Source: an uncultured Lysobacteraceae bacterium
GTDB taxonomy: Bacteria; Pseudomonadota; Gammaproteobacteria; Xanthomonadales; Xanthomonadaceae
DNA length: 58,301 bases
Direction of reading: 5' to 3'
NCBI GenBank assembly: GCA_946480825.1
Contig: CAMLLG010000020.1
Coordinates: 1-58,301, forward strand
In this document: piece after piece, positions 51,197-58,301 of the stretch
How positions within the stretch are numbered: position 1 is the stretch's first letter
Layout: each line of letters begins with the position of its first letter
Notes under the pieces: model-generated
Told to the model about the DNA's origin: nothing
Seen by the model: the letters and a program-made list of their open reading frames with translations, nothing else
Database searches by the model: none
Translations under genes and position numbers: made by a program

Positions 51197-53314
51197 TCAG
51201 GTAAAGGTCTTGCCGTCGGCGGCGAGCGCGGCGAGCAGCGGTGCGGGTTTCCACGCTCCGGCCTGCCGGTTGTCGCGATCCGCATCGCCGTAGCGCCGCA
51301 TCGCGCGCACCACGTTGAACAGCCCGACCTCGTCGGCGTAACGCATCGGCCCGCCGCGGAACGGCGGGAAGCCGTAGCCGAACAGATACACGATGTCGAT
51401 GTCGCCGGCCTTGGCCGCGATGCCTTCGTCGAGGATCTTCGCGCCCTCGTTCACCAGCGCGTAGACGAGACGCTCGACGATCTCGTCGTCGCCGATCTTC
51501 CGCCGCGCGATGCCGGCCGCGGCGGAGTGCGCGACGATCATCGCGTCGACCGCCGCGCTCGGCTGCGCCTTGCGGTCGCCTGGCTTGTAGTCGTACCAGC
51601 CGGCGCCGGTCTTCTGGCCGAAGCGGCCGAGTTCGCACAGCGCGTCCGCGACCTTCGAATAGGTGAGTTCCGGTTGTTCGACGTAACGGCGTTTGCGGAT
51701 CGCCCAGCCGATGTCGTTGCCGGCCAGATCGCTCATCCGGAACGGGCCCATCATGAAGCCGAAGCGTTCGGCGGCTGCGTCCACCTGCGCCGGCAGCGCG
51801 CCTTCCTCCAGCAGGAACAGTGCCTGACGGCTGTACTGTTCGATCATGCGGTTGCCGATGAAGCCGTCGCAGACGCCGGACACCACCGCGGTCTTGCGGA
51901 TCTTCTTCGCCACCGCCATCGCGGTCGCCAGCACGTCCTTCGCGGTCTCGCGGCCGCGCACCACTTCCAGCAGCTTCATCACGTGCGCCGGGCTGAAGAA
52001 ATGCAGGCCGATCACGTCCTGCGGACGCTTCGTGAACGAGGCGATCCTGTCGAGATCAAGCGTCGAGGTGTTCGAGGCGAGGATCGCGCCCGGTTTGGCG
52101 ACCGCGTCGAGGCGTTCGAACACCGCCTGTTTCACGCCGATCTCTTCGAATACCGCCTCGATGATCAGATCGCAGTCGGCGAGGTCGGCGTAGTCCAGCG
52201 TCGGCTGCAGCAGGGCCATGCGCTGCGCGAGCTTCGCTTCGCTGAGGCTGCCCTTGCGCACGCTGCCTTCGTAGTTCTTGCGAATGGTGGCGACGCCCCG
52301 ATCCAGCGCCTCCTGTTTCGTCTCCAGGATGACCACCGGCAGACCCGCGTTGAGGAAGTTCATCGCGATGCCGCCGCCCATCATCCCGGCGCCGATCACG
52401 CCGACCCGCCTGATGTCGCGCTGCGGGGTGGTGTCGGGCACATCGGCGATCTTCGAGGCCGCGCGTTCGGCGAAGAACGCATGCCGCAGCGCGCGCGATT
52501 CCGGCGACATCATCAGCGCCGCGAACGTGTCGCGCTCGAACTTCATCCCATCGTCGAAGCGTTTGCGGGCCGCGGCTTCGACGCAGTCCACGCAGCGCTG
52601 CGCGGCGGGATAGTCCTTCGCCATCGCGCCGACGGTGGTGCGGGCGAACAGCACGAAGGCGTCGATGTTCGGATGCTCGACGCGGCGGTCGCGCATGCGT
52701 GGATGCGTGCCGGCTTCTTTGCCGGTCGTTGTCGCGCCGCGCTCGCGCGCGAACGCCTTGGCTTCCGCGAGCAGATCGCCGTCGACGATGCGGTCGAACA
52801 GCGCCTGGCCCGGAATCGACGCCAACGCTTCGCTGGCGACCGTGTTGCCGGAGACGATCATGTTCATCGCCGGCTCCAGCCCGATCGCGCGCGGCAGACG
52901 CTGGGTGCCGCCGGCGCCGGGCACGAGGCCCAGCTTCACTTCCGGCAGCGAGACCTGGGTGCCGGGCGCCGCGAGGCGGTAATGGCAGCCGAGCGCGAGT
53001 TCGAGCCCGCCGCCCATGCACACGCCGTGGATCGCGACCACCACCGGTTTGGCGCTGGCCTCGAACGCGGCGATCACCGACAACAGATTCGGTTCCTGCA
53101 TCGTCTTCGGCGTGCCGAACTCCCGGATGTCGGCGCCGCCGGTGAAGGATTTGCCGGCGCCTTCGATCACCACCGCAACGACGGCGGTATCGGCGAGCGC
53201 GCGATCGAGCCCGGCGACCAGCGCACGCCGCGTCTCGTAGCCGAGGCCGTTCACCGGCGGGTTGTCGAGGGTGAGTACCGCGACGCCATCGTCCACCGCG
53301 TATCGGGTCGTCAT
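51197..53314 (-). CDS. Multifunctional enoyl-CoA hydratase/3-hydroxyacyl-CoA dehydrogenase (FadB/FadJ-like)
   Basis: 705 residues from ATG at 53314 (AGGAGCCAACG upstream). Crotonase domain 1-190 with both catalytic glutamates (Glu105 in GGGLELALGC, Glu125 in LPEVKLGL); Rossmann GAGMMGGG at 308-315; HFFSPAHVM and SNTSTLD of the dehydrogenase. Catalyses hydration and oxidation in beta-oxidation. The tetR-type gene upstream overlaps by 4 bases, and the thiolase follows. The fusion order (hydratase then dehydrogenase) is as in FadB/FadJ. Confidence 0.95.
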   Translation of the reverse strand: MTTRYAVDDGVAVLTLDNPPVNGLGYETRRALVAGLDRALADTAVVAVVIEGAGKSFTGGADIREFGTPKTMQEPNLLSVIAAFEASAKPVVVAIHGVCMGGGLELALGCHYRLAAPGTQVSLPEVKLGLVPGAGGTQRLPRAIGLEPAMNMIVSGNTVASEALASIPGQALFDRIVDGDLLAEAKAFARERGATTTGKEAGTHPRMRDRRVEHPNIDAFVLFARTTVGAMAKDYPAAQRCVDCVEAAARKRFDDGMKFERDTFAALMMSPESRALRHAFFAERAASKIADVPDTTPQRDIRRVGVIGAGMMGGGIAMNFLNAGLPVVILETKQEALDRGVATIRKNYEGSVRKGSLSEAKLAQRMALLQPTLDYADLADCDLIIEAVFEEIGVKQAVFERLDAVAKPGAILASNTSTLDLDRIASFTKRPQDVIGLHFFSPAHVMKLLEVVRGRETAKDVLATAMAVAKKIRKTAVVSGVCDGFIGNRMIEQYSRQALFLLEEGALPAQVDAAAERFGFMMGPFRMSDLAGNDIGWAIRKRRYVEQPELTYSKVADALCELGRFGQKTGAGWYDYKPGDRKAQPSAAVDAMIVAHSAAAGIARRKIGDDEIVERLVYALVNEGAKILDEGIAAKAGDIDIVYLFGYGFPPFRGGPMRYADEVGLFNVVRAMRRYGDADRDNRQAGAWKPAPLLAALAADGKTFT

Positions 53315-54120
53315 CGTTGGCTCCTGGAAGTCCTGGGTGTGGAAGAAGAAGGTCCGCGCGTCGCAGCCTTCGGTTTCGCTGCGGTTTTCGTGGTGGTTTT
53401 ACGAAGCGTTTTGCTCGCGGTCCTTGCGGCGGCCTCGACGGCCGGGGCGCGCCGCGGCGACACGGTGCCGGAGAGCAGCAGTTCGATCGCCAGCCCGGCA
53501 TCGGCGACATCGACCTGCTGGTCGCTGGTCGCCTCGGCGTAGATGAAGGATTCGCACAGACGCACGATCAGATAGGCGAGGGTGTCGATCGGCAGCGGCG
53601 GCGACAGCGCGCCGCGATCGGCTTCGTATCGCAACAGATCGCGCACGCGTTCGATCGCGCGCGCCTGCACCGGGCCGAGCTTGGACGTGAGCAGGCGCAC
53701 CGCGTATTCCGGATCGCTGCGCACGAAGCGGCGCAGGGGCTCGAACGCGACCAGGGCGCGGATCGCGGATTCGCAGATCGCCGCCACCCGCTGCGCGCCG
53801 CGCCCGCGCTGGCGGGCGGCGGTGTTCTGCATCAGTTCGTCGCACAGCGACCACAGGATTTCGCCCAGCAGCAGGTCGCGGCTGCCGACCCAGCGGAACG
53901 CGGTGGCGCGGCCGATCTCCAGCCGCGCGGCCAGCGCGCCGATGTCGATGCGCTCCCCGGCCAGCCAGTCGCGCCGCGCGAGCTGGTACAGATCCAGCGG
54001 CGTGACCCGCGCGGGCGCGCCCTCGCGCAGGGCCTGGGCGAGGCGCGTGGCGTTGTGCGCCGCAGCATCTGCGGCGGGCCTGCCGGTCGTCTTCGTGCGG
54101 GTCCTGGAAGGGGTGGCCAT
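53311..54120 (-). CDS. TetR-family regulator of the beta-oxidation genes
   Basis: 269 residues from ATG at 54120. Helix-turn-helix near residues 50-90 (GALAARLEIGRATAFRWVGS), then a ligand-binding helical domain (DELMQNTAARQRGRGAQRVA) that resembles the QsdR-type subgroup, and a Lys/Thr/Ala-rich tail (TLRKTTTKTAAKPKAATRG). It overlaps the FadB/J-like gene by 4 bases and faces the divergent acyl-CoA dehydrogenase. It probably represses both and is released by an acyl-CoA, which is inference. Confidence 0.88.
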   Translation of the reverse strand: MATPSRTRTKTTGRPAADAAAHNATRLAQALREGAPARVTPLDLYQLARRDWLAGERIDIGALAARLEIGRATAFRWVGSRDLLLGEILWSLCDELMQNTAARQRGRGAQRVAAICESAIRALVAFEPLRRFVRSDPEYAVRLLTSKLGPVQARAIERVRDLLRYEADRGALSPPLPIDTLAYLIVRLCESFIYAEATSDQQVDVADAGLAIELLLSGTVSPRRAPAVEAAARTASKTLRKTTTKTAAKPKAATRGPSSSTPRTSRSQR

Positions 54121-54155
54121 GACCGGAGTGTAGACATTCCGGAGATTTGACGCCA

Positions 54156-54184
54156 GATGAGTCGTAATGCTCAAATGACTCATC
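54156..54184. promoter_or_regulatory. Inverted repeat in the divergent promoter region
   Basis: GATGAGTC (54156-54163) and GACTCATC (54177-54184) with a 13-base spacer, in the 85-base gap between the TetR gene and the acyl-CoA dehydrogenase gene. It is a good candidate for the TetR operator. A second small inverted repeat, CCGGA...TCCGG, lies at about 54123-54142. Confidence 0.7.
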
Positions 54185-54205
54185 CGCCCGACGAGCCGCC
54201 CCGCC

Positions 54206-56008
54206 ATGCATCCGAGCCCGCTGACCAATCGCCGCAACCTCGATTTCATGCTGTACGAGGTTCTGGGCGTCGACCGCCTCTGCGCCTATCCGCGCTTCGC
54301 GGAGCACAGCCGCGACACCTTCGGCGCCGCGCTGGACCTCGCGCATCAGATCGCGCTGGAAAAATTCCTGCCGCACAACCGCAAGTCCGACCTCAACGAG
54401 CCGCAGATGGTCGACGGCAAGGTCGAGCTGATCCCCGAGATCGGCGAGGCGGTGCAGGCCTACAACGACGCCGGCTTCGCCGCCGCGCTCGCGGACTACG
54501 ACGCGGGCGGCATGCAGTTGCCCTTCGTGGTCGCGCAGGCCTGCGACTCGATGTTCTCGGCCGCGAATCCGGGCACGATCGCCTATCCGGCGCTGGCGCG
54601 CGGCGCGTCGAACCTGCTCGCCGAATACGGTACGCCGGAACAGAAGCGGCGCTACATGCAGCCGATCATCGAAGGCCGCTATTTCGGCACGATGTGCCTG
54701 TCGGAACCGCACGCGGGCTCGTCGCTGGCCGACATCAAGACCATCGCCGAACCGCAGGCCGACGGCAGCTGGCGCCTCACCGGCGCGAAGATGTGGATCT
54801 CCGCCGGCGATCACGAACTCGGCGAGAACATCATCCATCTGGTGCTGGCGAAGATCGTCGGCGCCCCGGCCGGCGTGCGCGGCATCAGCCTGTTCATCGT
54901 GCCGCGCTGGAAGGTCGATGCCGACGGCAATCGCGGCGAACGCAACGACGTGCGCCTCGCCGGCCTCAACCACAAGATGGGCCAGCGCGGCAGCGTCAAC
55001 ACCTTCCTGAAATTCGGCGAGTCCGGCGATTGTCATGCCGAGCTGGTCGGCGAACCGCACCACGGCCTCGGTTACATGTTCCACATGATGAACGAGGAGC
55101 GCATCGGCGTCGGCATGGGCGCGGTGCTGCAGGGCCTGGCCGGCTATCTCTACTCGTTGCAATACGCGCAGGAGCGCCGTCAGGGCCGCCATCCCGACCA
55201 GAAGGATCCGACCTCGGCGCCGGTCGCGATCATCGAACACGCCGACGTGCGCCGCATGCTGCTGCAGCAGAAGGTCTACGTCGAAGGCGCGGAACTGCTC
55301 GGCTACTACGCCTCGATGCTGGTCGACCACGCGCGCGACCCGGACGAATCGGTGCGGCGCGACAGTCATCTGCTGCTCGAACTGCTGACGCCGATCGTGA
55401 AGGCCTGGGGGTCCGATTATTCGCTCAAGGCCAACGAACTGGCGATCCAGATTCTCGGCGGCTACGGGTTCACCCGCGAATATCCGGTGGAACAGAATTA
55501 CCGCGACAACCGCATCAATCCGATCCATGAAGGCACCAATGGCATCCAGGCGCTCGATCTGCTCGGCCGCAAGGCGATGATGCAGGATGGCGCCGCGCTG
55601 AAACTGCTGATGGCGAAGATCGCGCAGACCTGCATCGAGGCCGGCGCGTACGAAGCGTTGACGCCGCTGGCCGACCAGCTCGCCACCGCCGCGAAACTCG
55701 CCATCGACGCCACCCGCGCCGCCGGGGTACGCATGGCCGCCGGCGACGTGCGCCTCGCGCTCGCCAACGCCACCCATTACATGACCGCGCTGGGCCATGT
55801 CGTCATCGGCTGGCTCTGGCTGCGGCAGGCCGCGATCGCGCAGCAGGCATTGCACGATGCCAGCGGCGACGACCGCGATTTCTACGCCGGCAAACTGCAG
55901 GCCTGCCGCTTCTTCTTCGCCACCGAACTGCCGCTGGTCGAACACCACGCCCGCCTCGTCCGCGACGGCGAGGCGAGCGCGTTCGAGATGCGACCGGAGT
56001 GGTTCTGA
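54206..56008 (+). CDS. Acyl-CoA dehydrogenase with extended C-terminal domain
   Basis: 600 residues. N-terminal ACAD domain (LSEPHAGSSLADIKT), central WISAGDHE, and C-terminal FAD-binding helical part with YPVEQNYRDNRINPIHEGTN, where Glu of HEGTNG is the expected catalytic base. A C-terminal acyl-CoA dehydrogenase extension (about 470-600) is present, as in large ACADs of aromatic or long-chain acyl-CoA degradation. The N-terminus has about 40 extra residues. Divergent from the TetR gene, so it is the first step of the same beta-oxidation regulon. Confidence 0.94.
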   Translation: MHPSPLTNRRNLDFMLYEVLGVDRLCAYPRFAEHSRDTFGAALDLAHQIALEKFLPHNRKSDLNEPQMVDGKVELIPEIGEAVQAYNDAGFAAALADYDAGGMQLPFVVAQACDSMFSAANPGTIAYPALARGASNLLAEYGTPEQKRRYMQPIIEGRYFGTMCLSEPHAGSSLADIKTIAEPQADGSWRLTGAKMWISAGDHELGENIIHLVLAKIVGAPAGVRGISLFIVPRWKVDADGNRGERNDVRLAGLNHKMGQRGSVNTFLKFGESGDCHAELVGEPHHGLGYMFHMMNEERIGVGMGAVLQGLAGYLYSLQYAQERRQGRHPDQKDPTSAPVAIIEHADVRRMLLQQKVYVEGAELLGYYASMLVDHARDPDESVRRDSHLLLELLTPIVKAWGSDYSLKANELAIQILGGYGFTREYPVEQNYRDNRINPIHEGTNGIQALDLLGRKAMMQDGAALKLLMAKIAQTCIEAGAYEALTPLADQLATAAKLAIDATRAAGVRMAAGDVRLALANATHYMTALGHVVIGWLWLRQAAIAQQALHDASGDDRDFYAGKLQACRFFFATELPLVEHHARLVRDGEASAFEMRPEWF

Positions 56009-56098
56009 GCGCCTGTCCGAAATCTCCTCGGTAGAGCGGCGATCTTTCAGGTTCGCCGAGATTCCCAGCACGCTTCGAGGAGCTGCCGCCGGACGTAC

Positions 56099-56752
56099 TC
56101 AGCGTCTCAGCAGTCTGGCGAGCAGACTCTTGGGCTCGAACAGCGTGCAGCGCAGGCCGTGCCATGCCTCATCGGCGATGTATGCCGACAGTATTCGCTG
56201 ACCCGCCTCGTCCCCGATCTCGTAGGCGCCATAGCCTTCGGTCGCCTCGGGATCGTTGTCGGGAAAATAGCGCTCCTCGCCGTTGACGATGCGCTTCTCG
56301 CCGAGCAGGGCCGGCTCGAATCGGGCGATGGGGGCGCCGATATCGACGTTCCATTCGCCGTCGCCCCCGGCGCTGGCGCGCAGCAGCGCGCCATTCGCGT
56401 AGAGCGCATAGGCCCAGTAGTTCGAGACGCTGTGCAGCGACACCGCGGCGATATGGCAGTCGCCGAGCCGCGCGAGGCGATGCTTCGATGCGCGGTCTTC
56501 GTAGATGAAGGAATGCGCGAAGTCGCTGCCGATCACGATCCAGCCCTCCGGATAGGCGCCGATCCCGAATCTGCGGCTGCTGCCGCGCGTTCCGTCGAAC
56601 GCCTCCTGTATCGAGCATGGACCGACCGGCGTCGCCTTGAGCCCCATGTCGTCGGCGAAACGGATCGCATCCTGCTCGGAATGGGTTTCGCCACCGGAGA
56701 AGACGACGTCCGGCGTTCTCGCGATAATGGTGTGCCAGGCGCGACTGCCCAT
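56099..56752 (-). CDS. Hypothetical protein
   Basis: 217 residues if started at MGSRAWHTII (56752, GGGGAAGATTCG upstream); a longer frame upstream has no good start. The sequence has HSVSNYWAYALYANGALLRAS and EERYFPDNDPEATEGYGAYE, a mix of strands and helices, no signal peptide or TM helix. I recognise no family and no catalytic motif. It might be an immunity-type or SMI1-like small protein, but this is only impression. The next gene on the same strand is a DUF1801 protein 112 bases upstream. Confidence 0.65.
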   Translation of the reverse strand: MGSRAWHTIIARTPDVVFSGGETHSEQDAIRFADDMGLKATPVGPCSIQEAFDGTRGSSRRFGIGAYPEGWIVIGSDFAHSFIYEDRASKHRLARLGDCHIAAVSLHSVSNYWAYALYANGALLRASAGGDGEWNVDIGAPIARFEPALLGEKRIVNGEERYFPDNDPEATEGYGAYEIGDEAGQRILSAYIADEAWHGLRCTLFEPKSLLARLLRR

Positions 56753-56864
56753 CGAATCTTCCCCGTTCTCTGTCGCCGGTCGGAAGACGGTGGCGATCAT
56801 CCGCACCGACTGTATCGCATCGATGCCTCGCCAAAAAGCGCGCGCTGGTCGCGCCATGCGCCGA

Positions 56865-57254
56865 TCATTTCAAACGTTCGAGCCGCCCCTTGCGGCGGAC
56901 GATGTTCTTGTAATCCCACTGGATGTCGCGCGCTTTCGCCAGCCAGCGCGCGAGGGCATCGAGATCGACCTGATCGACCGACATGTAGCGCGCTTCCGCG
57001 GCCTTGAAACTGCCTTCCTTCGCCAACCCATCCTCATCGAACGACTGCCCGCTCCAGAACAACAGGCGCACGCAGGATTTCAGCTTGCCGTAGCCCACGA
57101 TCGGATTGCCGTCGAGGAACCAGACCGGATGCGCGTGCCAGACCTTGTTCTCCGCCTCCGGCAGATGCCGCGCGATCGCATCGGCCAGCAGATCGCAGAT
57201 CGCGCGGTCGTTCGGCGCAAGCGCCGCGTTGTAGGCAATCGTGTCCGGATGCAT
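56865..57254 (-). CDS. DUF1801-family protein
   Basis: 129 residues from MHPDTIAYNA at 57254, chosen because GGAG TTGAAA precedes it; an ATG four codons earlier is possible. The fold (ADAIARHLPEAENKVWHAHP, GNPIVGYGKLKSCVRLLFW) fits the DUF1801 / YdhG-like family, small alpha-beta proteins of unknown function. No export signal. Neighbours do not suggest a pathway. Confidence 0.85.
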   Translation of the reverse strand: MHPDTIAYNAALAPNDRAICDLLADAIARHLPEAENKVWHAHPVWFLDGNPIVGYGKLKSCVRLLFWSGQSFDEDGLAKEGSFKAAEARYMSVDQVDLDALARWLAKARDIQWDYKNIVRRKGRLERLK

Positions 57255-57473
57255 TTTCAACTCCATCTCGGTTCATCGTCGCGCGCAAATGACGGCCGCG
57301 CCGTGAGGGTCCTGCAGGAGGGGGCTTGTCCCCGCCGTCTGTCGAACCGCGACGTCCCGTCACGTGGTCGGGCATAGTATTCACGACAGTCTGGCACTCG
57401 GCGAGCGTTTCATCGACCAGGCGGGCGCATGTCCCGCCCGATGAGATCCGCCCCTTTCCGTTCGGGAGACCCC

Positions 57474-58115
57474 ATGTTCCGCCTCTTTCAGCGACCGATT
57501 CCGCTCGCCCTGCTGTTGGCCTTCCTGACCGCCATCCCGGTCCTGAACTCGCTCTTTCTGGTGTTCCAGATTCCGACCGGCGACTACCCCAAAGCGAGCG
57601 CCCACCTCGGCGCCGCTCCCGTCTCCTGGTTCGTCCATGTGCTGGCGGGATTCGCGTTCGGCATCACCGGGCCGATGCAATTCGTCCGCGCCCTCCGCAA
57701 CCGCTTCGGGAGGTTGCACCGCGTGTCGGGCCGGATCTTCGTCGTGTCGGGCGCGATCATCGGCCTCTCGGGTCTTGCGATCCTCGCCCAGGTCACGCCG
57801 GTCAGAACGCCCATGGTCGACATCGCCCGCGGTGTCTTCGGTCTGGTGCTTCTCGTCTCGCTCACCATGGCGATGATCGCCATCCGCAAGCGCGATATCG
57901 TCCGGCACCGCGCCTGGATGATCCGCGCCTACGCGGTCGGCATGGGGCTGGGAACCGTCGCGCTGGTGTTCATTCCTCTGTTCATCATCACCGGCAAACC
58001 CCCGTTCGGTCTGCTCTCCGATGTTCTCTTCGTCGTCACCTGGATCATGACGATCATTCTCGGCGAGCTGGTCGTCCGCCACGTCTCCCGATCGCGCCGG
58101 CCAGTCCTCCAGTGA
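57474..58115 (+). CDS. DUF2306-like membrane protein
   Basis: 213 residues from ATG 57474 (CGGGAGACCCC upstream; an earlier ATG at 57429 gives a poor, Arg-rich leader). Seven or so hydrophobic helices, with HVLAGFAFGITGPMQF, VSGRIFVVSGAIIGLSG and RHRAWMIRAYAVG, the conserved histidine pattern of DUF2306 proteins. Possibly a cytochrome-b561-like or haem-linked membrane protein; no function is established. It is the last gene seen before the window end. Confidence 0.82.
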   Translation: MFRLFQRPIPLALLLAFLTAIPVLNSLFLVFQIPTGDYPKASAHLGAAPVSWFVHVLAGFAFGITGPMQFVRALRNRFGRLHRVSGRIFVVSGAIIGLSGLAILAQVTPVRTPMVDIARGVFGLVLLVSLTMAMIAIRKRDIVRHRAWMIRAYAVGMGLGTVALVFIPLFIITGKPPFGLLSDVLFVVTWIMTIILGELVVRHVSRSRRPVLQ

Positions 58116-58138
58116 GAACGCCGCCGTAGGGTCGGCCC

Positions 58139-58243
58139 CTGGCCCACCGCCTCCATCCGCGTCACGTCATGGAATCAGGCGCGGACACCGTGTGCGGGCA
58201 TTTCGGCGAATACGGCGCCTCGATTGCATGTGCGGTGGGCCAG
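58139..58243. repeat. Inverted pair CTGGCCCACCGC ... GCGGTGGGCCAG
   Basis: Exact 12-base arms at 58139-58150 and 58232-58243, about 80 bases apart, just after the DUF2306-like gene. The tail 58116-58301 holds no gene that I can support. The pair could be the edge of a mobile element whose body lies outside the window, or an extended transcript hairpin. Confidence 0.6.
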
Positions 58244-58301
58244 AGGCCTAAGGTCTCCCCACTTTTTCTGATTGCAGATCAATGAGATAGGGGCTAGGCT
58301 G

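Overview
This is a high-GC (about two-thirds G+C) chromosomal segment. The best guess is a gammaproteobacterium of the Lysobacteraceae/Xanthomonadaceae (Lysobacter or Luteimonas type). The reasons are a Xanthomonas-like OleA with all four catalytic residues aligned, a lysyl-endopeptidase-like exoprotease beside a trypsin-like protease with a P domain, many TonB/Fur, fatty-acid and ubiquinone genes of that group, and at least ten copies of a short GTAGGAGGGCCTTCAGGCCCGA-type repeat between genes. No rRNA, tRNA, CRISPR array or intact insertion sequence was seen.

Layout. 1-2378: tail of an M16 peptidase, a DUF4156-like lipoprotein and a zinc-ribbon protein. 2582-3939: oleA and a small helical protein. 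4214-14878: a first envelope/membrane cluster (DUF2170-like YjfI, PspA/YjfJ-like coiled coil, His-rich YqiJ-like membrane protein, YqiK-like flotillin, a 1792-residue AAA+ ATPase, a single-HKD phospholipase-D-fold protein), preceded by a double palindromic operator. 15343-20957: accessory defence-like block (Fic protein, type III-like DNA methyltransferase with an AT-rich recognition region, helicase/nuclease). 21034-25510: oleB, an FAD monooxygenase, a YkgJ-like protein on the other strand, and oleC. 25619-31873: minus-strand block of two secreted serine proteases, a DUF4197 protein and a Fur-box-controlled TonB receptor. 32017-35623: oleD, ubiJ, ubiB. 35802-41857: M16 peptidase, truC, two small exported proteins, arfB and an acyltransferase. 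41939-49826: a second envelope cluster of seven genes (coiled-coil protein, solute-binding protein fused to an OmpA domain, ABC permease, ABC ATPase, two-TM coiled-coil protein, PspA/IM30 protein, classical AAA ATPase). 49906-56008: fatty-acid beta-oxidation genes (thiolase, FadB/J-like multifunctional enzyme, TetR regulator, divergent acyl-CoA dehydrogenase). 56099-58301: three poorly characterised genes and a non-coding tail.

How it fits together. The four ole genes make very-long-chain olefins: OleA condenses two acyl-CoAs, OleD reduces the 2-alkyl-3-ketoacid, OleC makes the beta-lactone and OleB decarboxylates it. Here they are spread over 30 kb, with a 17-kb block between oleA and oleB. 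The most interesting biology is the pair of clusters that each put a PspA/IM30-family (bacterial ESCRT-III superfamily) protein next to a dedicated AAA-type ATPase and membrane partners. In both, a related approximately 90-100-bp palindromic element sits just upstream of the ATPase gene. A reasonable reading, not proven by sequence alone, is that both are membrane-remodelling or envelope-stress machines: one built on a flotillin scaffold, the other on a peptidoglycan-tethered ABC-transporter-like complex.
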